Source: CAZMFZ01 sp964565665
GTDB lineage: Bacteria > Bacteroidota > Bacteroidia > Cytophagales > UBA9547
Reading direction: 5' to 3'
Assembly (NCBI GenBank): GCA_964565665.1
Contig: CAZMFZ010000078.1
Span: 1 to 18,110, forward strand
Length of the DNA: 18,110 nucleotides
Every line of letters begins with the position of its first letter. The first letter of the stretch is position 1. Positions 13,742 through 18,110 of the stretch are shown one piece after another. The position numbers and the translations under genes are program-made. The notes under the pieces were generated by a model, which had not been told where the DNA came from, did not search any database, and saw only the letters and a list, made by a program, of their open reading frames with translations.

Positions 13742-15568
13742 ATGGCAAAAAATAGATACGAAAGTAGAGAAGTAACAAGTGAAGACAAGAAAAAAGTAAC
13801 ATCAAATAGGGTAAAGAAGGCATGGCAGCTTACCGATTTCATAAAGCCTTATGCCACATTATTTTTTACAGGGTTAGGTTTCCTATTATTATCCAACGCC
13901 ACCATTCTCTCATTTCCACTTTTAACAGGCAAATTAATTGACGCAGCTATTGGAAAAGGCGAAGGCTGGTTTGCTAATATAAACACAATTGCATTTGCAT
14001 TGGTTGGCATTTTACTGTTGCAATCGGTATTTTCTTTTTTCAGAATATTGCTATTCTCGAAAGTAAGCGAGTATGCGATGGCTAATATTAGGCAAAAATT
14101 ATATAACAAACTGATTTACATGCCAATGGAGTTTTTCGAGAAGCGTAGAGTGGGCGAGCTTACCAGTCGCATTACTTCCGATGTATCTCAATTGCAAGAT
14201 GTGCTTTCAGTTACTATAGCCGAATTTCTAAGGCAAATTTTCACTTTGGTAATAGGCACTGCTATTATATTGGTAACTTCTACCCAGCTTTCGGTTTTTA
14301 TGTTGCTTACTTTTCCTCTATTAGTGGTGGCTGCCATGTTTTTTGGCAAAACTATTCGTTTGCTTTCCAAGAAAACACAAGATGAATTGGCCGCAGCAAA
14401 TGTAGTAGTAGAAGAAACGCTGCAATCGGTGCAGGTGGTAAAAGTATTTACCAATGAAAAACTGGAAACCGAACGCTACAAGTCAGCAATTGCCAGAACA
14501 GTTGCCAATGCTTTAAAAGCTGCCAAATACCGCGGGGCATTTATATCGTTTGTAATTTTTGCCTTATTTGGGGGAATTGTAATGGTGCTGTGGTATGGAG
14601 CAGGCTTGGTGAGTAAAGGCGAAATCACCATTGGCGACCTTACGTCTTTTATCATCTATACCTCTTTTATTGGCGCTTCAGTTGGCGGCTTGGGCGACAT
14701 GTACGGCCAGTTGCAGAAAGCAATTGGCTCTTCCGAACGTGTTTTGGAGATTTTAGACGAACAACAAGAGGCTCAGGATGAGAACTTAACCTACTCAGAA
14801 ACCAGATACAATGGCTTTGTGAAATTCGAAGAAGTACGCTTTTCATATCCTACAAGAAAAGATATTGAAGTATTAAAAGGATTAGATTTAGAAATTTACC
14901 CTGGACAAAAAATAGCCATTGTGGGGCAAAGCGGTGGCGGGAAAACTACCATCACCCAACTTTTAATGAATTTTTACAACTTAGATAGTGGCAAAATATC
15001 GGTTGATAACAAATCAATTGCAGATTTACCTTTATTTGAACTGAGGAAAAATATTGGGCTTGTGCCTCAAGAAGTGCTTTTATTTGGGGGAACGATAAGA
15101 GAAAATATAGCTTATGGAAAACCCGATGCCTCTGAAAATGAGATACTAGAAGCCGCTCGCAAAGCCAACGCACTGGAATTTATCAATGCTTTTCCTGAAA
15201 AATTAGATACAATAGTGGGTGAACGTGGTGTAAAACTTTCAGGTGGACAACGCCAAAGAGTTGCTATCGCACGAGCAATTTTGAAAAACCCGCCAATATT
15301 GGTGTTGGACGAAGCCACGAGTGCATTAGATTCCGAATCAGAAAATTTAGTGCAAGTAGCTTTAAATGAATTGATGAAGAACCGCACTACCATTATCATT
15401 GCCCACAGATTATCTACCATTCGCGATGCAGACAAAATTGTGGTATTGCAACATGGGAAAGTAGCCGAATCGGGTACACATCAAGAACTAATTCGAATTG
15501 AAAAAGGCGTATATAGCAATCTGCTCAGAATTCAAAACGAACATGCAAACTATTTTGAAGCTGTGTAA
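13742..15568 (+). CDS. ABC exporter half-transporter (MsbA/BmrA/TAP-like)
   Basis: A 608-residue exporter with a fused membrane domain (about residues 35-330, six membrane segments) and ATPase domain (about 358-600). The ATPase has Walker A GQSGGGKT (395-402), Q-loop Gln 443 in VPQ, signature LSGGQRQR (499-506), Walker B ILVLDE (519-524), D-loop SALD and the switch His in AHRLST (554-559). It should work as a homodimer in the inner membrane exporting lipid, drug or peptide; the substrate is not readable from sequence. It has a basic N-terminal extension of about 30 residues. It is a single-gene transcript: an operator-like palindrome precedes it and a strong terminator follows. Confidence 0.92.
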   Translation: MAKNRYESREVTSEDKKKVTSNRVKKAWQLTDFIKPYATLFFTGLGFLLLSNATILSFPLLTGKLIDAAIGKGEGWFANINTIAFALVGILLLQSVFSFFRILLFSKVSEYAMANIRQKLYNKLIYMPMEFFEKRRVGELTSRITSDVSQLQDVLSVTIAEFLRQIFTLVIGTAIILVTSTQLSVFMLLTFPLLVVAAMFFGKTIRLLSKKTQDELAAANVVVEETLQSVQVVKVFTNEKLETERYKSAIARTVANALKAAKYRGAFISFVIFALFGGIVMVLWYGAGLVSKGEITIGDLTSFIIYTSFIGASVGGLGDMYGQLQKAIGSSERVLEILDEQQEAQDENLTYSETRYNGFVKFEEVRFSYPTRKDIEVLKGLDLEIYPGQKIAIVGQSGGGKTTITQLLMNFYNLDSGKISVDNKSIADLPLFELRKNIGLVPQEVLLFGGTIRENIAYGKPDASENEILEAARKANALEFINAFPEKLDTIVGERGVKLSGGQRQRVAIARAILKNPPILVLDEATSALDSESENLVQVALNELMKNRTTIIIAHRLSTIRDADKIVVLQHGKVAESGTHQELIRIEKGVYSNLLRIQNEHANYFEAV

Positions 15569-15594
15569 AATTAGGAAGAATGAAAAAAACCAAT

Positions 15595-15627
15595 AAAAAA
15601 ACCTCATCAAATTGATGAGGTTTTTTT
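15595..15627. terminator. Bidirectional terminator between the ABC exporter and enolase genes
   Basis: CCTCATC (15602-15608) and GATGAGG (15614-15620) pair around a 5-base loop. They are flanked by seven A on the left and seven T on the right, so both strands show stem plus T-run. It serves the exporter gene (stop 15568) and the convergent enolase gene (stop 15656). Confidence 0.85.
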
Positions 15628-15655
15628 ATTGCATTATTAAGGAAATAATTGAAAA

Positions 15656-16933
15656 CTAGTATTTCAATTTGTTAGGATAGAAAGCAGTTTCGCCCAATTC
15701 TTGTTCTATTCTTAGCAACTGATTATACTTAGCCATACGATCAGAGCGAGAAGCAGAGCCAGTTTTTATTTGACCTGTATTCAATGCCACAGCCAAATCA
15801 GCAATAGTAGAATCTTCAGTTTCACCCGAACGATGGCTCATTATTGAAGTGTAGCCGTTGCGTTTCGCCATATTTACTGCAGCAATGGTTTCTGTTAAAG
15901 TACCAATTTGGTTTACTTTTATCAATATTGAGTTGGCAATGCCTTCTTCTATTCCTTTTTTCAAGCGTTTTACATTGGTAACGAACAAATCATCACCCAC
16001 CAATTGGCATTTAGAGCCTAATACTTCAGTGAGTTTTTTCCAACCTGCCCAATCGTCTTCGGCCATACCGTCTTCAATCGATATGATAGGATATTTTTCT
16101 ACCCAACCTTTCCAATAGTCTACCATTTCATCGGAAGTAAGTACTCTACCGTCCGATTTTTTGAAAGTATATAATTTCTTATCAGCATCATAAAATTCAG
16201 ACGTAGCAGCATCCATTGCCATAAATACTTCTTTGCCGGGTTTGTAGCCTGCTTCTTCAATAGCTTTCAATATAATATCGGCAGCTTCTACATTGTCTTT
16301 AATATTTGGGGCAAAGCCACCTTCATCGCCTACATTGGTTGCGTAGCCTTTCTTTTTCAACACGCCTTTTAGTGTGTGGAAAATATCAGATCCAATTCTC
16401 ATGGCATCCGTAAATGATTCTGCTTTAGAAGGAATAATCATAAACTCCTGAAAATCGATTCCGTTATCGGCATGAGCACCACCATTTAAAATATTCATCA
16501 TTGGTATTGGCAAAGTGTTGGCACTTACACCACCCACATAGCGATACAAAGGCAATCCAGATTCTTCGGCAGCAGCTTTGGCAACTGCAAGCGATACCGC
16601 TAATATTGCATTGGCTCCTAACTTGCCTTTATTGTCTGTGCCATCAAGCTCAATCATCAATTGATCGATGCCGTTTTGGTCAAATACATCTGCACCCATT
16701 AGCTCATTGGCTATTTTCTCTACATTTTCAATGGCTTTGAATACGCTTTTACCACCATATTTTTTCTTGTCGTTATCACGCAATTCAACGGCTTCGTGAG
16801 CCCCTGTTGATGCACCAGAGGGAACAGCAGCACGACCCATGCAGCCATTTTCGGTATACACATCTACTTCAATAGTAGGATTGCCGCGTGAATCAAAAAT
16901 CTGACGGGCCACAATATCTTCAATATAGCTCAT
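15656..16933 (-). CDS. eno: Enolase (phosphopyruvate hydratase)
   Basis: A 425-residue glycolytic enzyme that interconverts 2-phosphoglycerate and phosphoenolpyruvate in the cytoplasm. It opens with IEDIVARQIFDSRGNPTIEV (4-23) and the mobile loop VPSGASTG (37-44). Active-site elements are FQEFMI with E163, VGDEGG with E204, Mg ligands near D241, E287 and D314, LIKVNQIGT with catalytic K339, and SHRSGETED (366-374). Full length for the bacterial family, with nothing missing. It has a candidate weak promoter on the minus strand (TTG at 17022-17020, 20 bases, AATTTTTG at 16999-16992, one base off consensus). It is separated from the upstream cold-shock gene by a terminator. Confidence 0.98.
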   Translation of the reverse strand: MSYIEDIVARQIFDSRGNPTIEVDVYTENGCMGRAAVPSGASTGAHEAVELRDNDKKKYGGKSVFKAIENVEKIANELMGADVFDQNGIDQLMIELDGTDNKGKLGANAILAVSLAVAKAAAEESGLPLYRYVGGVSANTLPIPMMNILNGGAHADNGIDFQEFMIIPSKAESFTDAMRIGSDIFHTLKGVLKKKGYATNVGDEGGFAPNIKDNVEAADIILKAIEEAGYKPGKEVFMAMDAATSEFYDADKKLYTFKKSDGRVLTSDEMVDYWKGWVEKYPIISIEDGMAEDDWAGWKKLTEVLGSKCQLVGDDLFVTNVKRLKKGIEEGIANSILIKVNQIGTLTETIAAVNMAKRNGYTSIMSHRSGETEDSTIADLAVALNTGQIKTGSASRSDRMAKYNQLLRIEQELGETAFYPNKLKY

Positions 16934-17030
16934 TATAAAAAGGGGTTTGGATTGTTGTTAAATTTTTTATGTAAAGTCTCTTATGAGAATGCAAAAATTA
17001 TGCTTTTTTATTCAAATGCCAAGCAACTAT

Positions 17031-17070
17031 AAAATAAAAAAGGCATCCACCTATTTGATGAATGCCTCTT
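17031..17070 (-). terminator. Terminator after the cold-shock gene
   Basis: On the minus strand AGGCATTC (17067-17060) pairs with GGATGCCT (17048-17041), with one G-T pair, followed by TTTTTATTTT. It lies about 20 bases after the cold-shock stop at 17089 and isolates that gene from enolase. Confidence 0.7.
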
Positions 17071-17088
17071 TTCCTAGTATAATGGGAA

Positions 17089-17283
17089 TTATGAGATAAC
17101 TTCTACATTAACTGCGTTTAGACCTTTTTGGCCTTGTTCTACTTTGAACCTTACTTTGTCGTTTTCACGAATCTCATCTATAAGACCAGATGAATGTACA
17201 AAGATGTCGTTTCTGTCATCGTTTTGAGAAATGAAACCGAAACCTTTTGTTGCATTGAAAAATTTTACTACTCCTTCTTTCAT
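17089..17283 (-). CDS. Cold-shock protein, CspA family
   Basis: A 64-residue single cold-shock domain, an RNA and single-stranded DNA chaperone. RNP1 is KGFGFI (13-18), RNP2 is DIFVH (26-30), and the usual aromatic residues F8, F9, F15, F17 and F28 are present. The ATG at 17283-17281 gives MKEGVVKFFNATKGFGF, the standard family start. The reading frame stays open upstream to 17400, but those extra 39 residues are AT-rich and unlike any Csp, so they are more likely the 5' untranslated leader, which tends to be long in csp genes. A terminator follows closely, so it is a single-gene transcript. Confidence 0.95.
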   Translation of the reverse strand: MKEGVVKFFNATKGFGFISQNDDRNDIFVHSSGLIDEIRENDKVRFKVEQGQKGLNAVNVEVIS

Positions 17284-17490
17284 TATTATTGTTATTAATT
17301 GGCGTGCAAGGTACACATAATTATTAACAACACCATTAAAATAAAAATTTATTCTGATAACTATAAAAAAAATGGGTTCGATATTTATTGGTGTTTGCAA
17401 CCGAGTTAAGCTTCATGGTTATCTCATACAAAATTCTTTAATACAATTCTCTATTCTGGCTTTTTACAATAATATATTAGACATGAATTA

Positions 17491-17517
17491 TTGCTAAATT
17501 ATTATTCTGTATTTTTG
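17491..17517 (+). promoter_or_regulatory. Candidate promoter for the hydroxylase gene
   Basis: TATTTTTG at 17510-17517 matches TAnnTTTG exactly. TTG at 17491-17493 is 16 bases upstream, slightly short for the consensus spacing. The leader to the ATG at 17551 would be about 28 bases. Confidence 0.4.
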
Positions 17518-17550
17518 TGTCACGAACTGATTATTATATTTTAGTTGCAA

Positions 17551-18110
17551 ATGGAATCTGTTGCACTTGCATTGCCCGTACTTTTAGCCATTATGGCATT
17601 AGAATTTTACTTCTCTAAAAAGAGGGGAAAAAAGTATTTCAGCTTTCCTGATACCATCAGCAATCTTTCTATTGGCATTATCGACAGGTTGTGTAGCCTG
17701 CTTTTTGCCGGGTTTTTCTATTTTGTGTATCAATATTTGCAAACCCATTTTGCTATTTTAGTCATTAAGCCAACAGCATTGAACTGGCTTATCATGTTTA
17801 TGTTGGTAGATTTTCTGTGGTATTGGTACCACAGAGCTAGCCATGAGGTAAATATTTTCTGGGCACAGCACGTTGTGCACCACTCTAGCAAGGAGTTTAA
17901 TTATATAGTGGGGGCTAGGGTTACTATCTTGCAATCATTTGTGAGGCTTTTGTTTTGGTGTATTTTACCAGTTATTGGTTTCACAGCACCTATGATTGTA
18001 TTGATGTTGCTCATTCATGCGGTTTACCAGTTTTTCACGCATACCCAAATGGTGGGAAAACTTGGGTTTCTTGAATATTTTTTGGTGACGCCTTCGCATC
18101 ACAGAGTGCA
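17551..18110 (+). CDS. Fatty acid hydroxylase / sterol desaturase superfamily protein, alkylglycerol-monooxygenase-like, cut by window end
   Basis: The first 186 codons of a di-iron membrane oxygenase; the frame is open at the window end. The histidine boxes are HRASH (94-98), HVVHH (107-111) and the start of the third, PSHHRV (181-186). Membrane segments are visible at about 5-21, 48-70, 78-93 and 130-160. The run HRxSHEVNIxWAxHxxHHSS closely resembles alkylglycerol monooxygenase (TMEM195) and its bacterial relatives, and SFPDTISNLSIGI near the start is also typical of that branch. The family hydroxylates lipids such as ether lipids, fatty acids, sterols or carotenoids. After HHSSKEFN most relatives have a conserved Arg-containing ALRQS-type segment; here it reads VGARVTILQS, keeping the Arg. 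The end lies outside the window, so completeness is unknown. Confidence 0.85.
   Translation, partial: MESVALALPVLLAIMALEFYFSKKRGKKYFSFPDTISNLSIGIIDRLCSLLFAGFFYFVYQYLQTHFAILVIKPTALNWLIMFMLVDFLWYWYHRASHEVNIFWAQHVVHHSSKEFNYIVGARVTILQSFVRLLFWCILPVIGFTAPMIVLMLLIHAVYQFFTHTQMVGKLGFLEYFLVTPSHHRV

Noticed and set aside
15112..15435. Minus-strand frame of 107 codons opposite the ABC exporter ATPase domain
   Set aside because: It is the antisense shadow of highly conserved Walker and signature motifs of the real gene.
17284..17400. N-terminal extension of the cold-shock protein to 103 residues
   Set aside because: The family begins at MKEGVVKFF; the extra residues lack similarity and fit an untranslated leader.

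Overview
The window reads as chromosomal DNA of an AT-rich member of the Bacteroidota, probably Cytophagales-like. The evidence is a single-chain E1 alpha/beta 2-oxoacid dehydrogenase, a lipoprotein with an LPSC lipobox, a 64-residue CspA-type protein, a DUF3137 protein, almost no Shine-Dalgarno sequences, and promoter-like sites matching the Bacteroidota consensus (TTG or TTTG, about 19 bases, TAnnTTTG). No tRNA, rRNA, CRISPR array or intact insertion sequence was seen.

Layout. Bases 1-240 hold the 5' end of a minus-strand gene of unknown function and the promoter region of a sugar-nucleotidyltransferase-like gene (241-1143). Bases 1200-2030 are a decayed stretch. It holds a short-type chlorite dismutase gene broken by two in-frame TAA codons, and what looks like the tail of a lost membrane-protein gene. 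From 8979 down to 2139, six minus-strand genes follow with small gaps: fused E1 alpha/beta, a small lipoprotein, a 734-residue secreted repeat protein, an extended SDR epimerase/reductase, a DedA-like membrane protein and a DeoR-type regulator. A hairpin and T-run at 2021-2060 may terminate this series.

Further along are a lone clan AA (retropepsin-like) protease, about 500 bases with no convincing gene, and an ABC ATPase/permease pair (9977-11718). The pair runs convergently into a CarH/LitR-like MerR regulator with a B12-binding domain. Then come a DUF3137 membrane protein with a good promoter and terminator, an ABC exporter half-transporter (13742-15568), a bidirectional terminator, enolase, a cold-shock protein, and the first 186 codons of a fatty-acid-hydroxylase-superfamily protein resembling alkylglycerol monooxygenase, cut by the window end.

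What stands out: (1) the chlorite dismutase pseudogene, whose heme-ligand His and distal Arg codons are intact and whose two stops replace codons expected to be Gln and Glu; (2) the repeat protein, built from 128-, 37- and 51-residue repeat series with a YxG motif in strict phase, encoded 4 bases after the lipoprotein and co-directional with the keto-acid dehydrogenase; (3) an orphan B12/light-type regulator with its cobalamin-contacting residues. Family assignments come from motifs read by eye; no database search was run.
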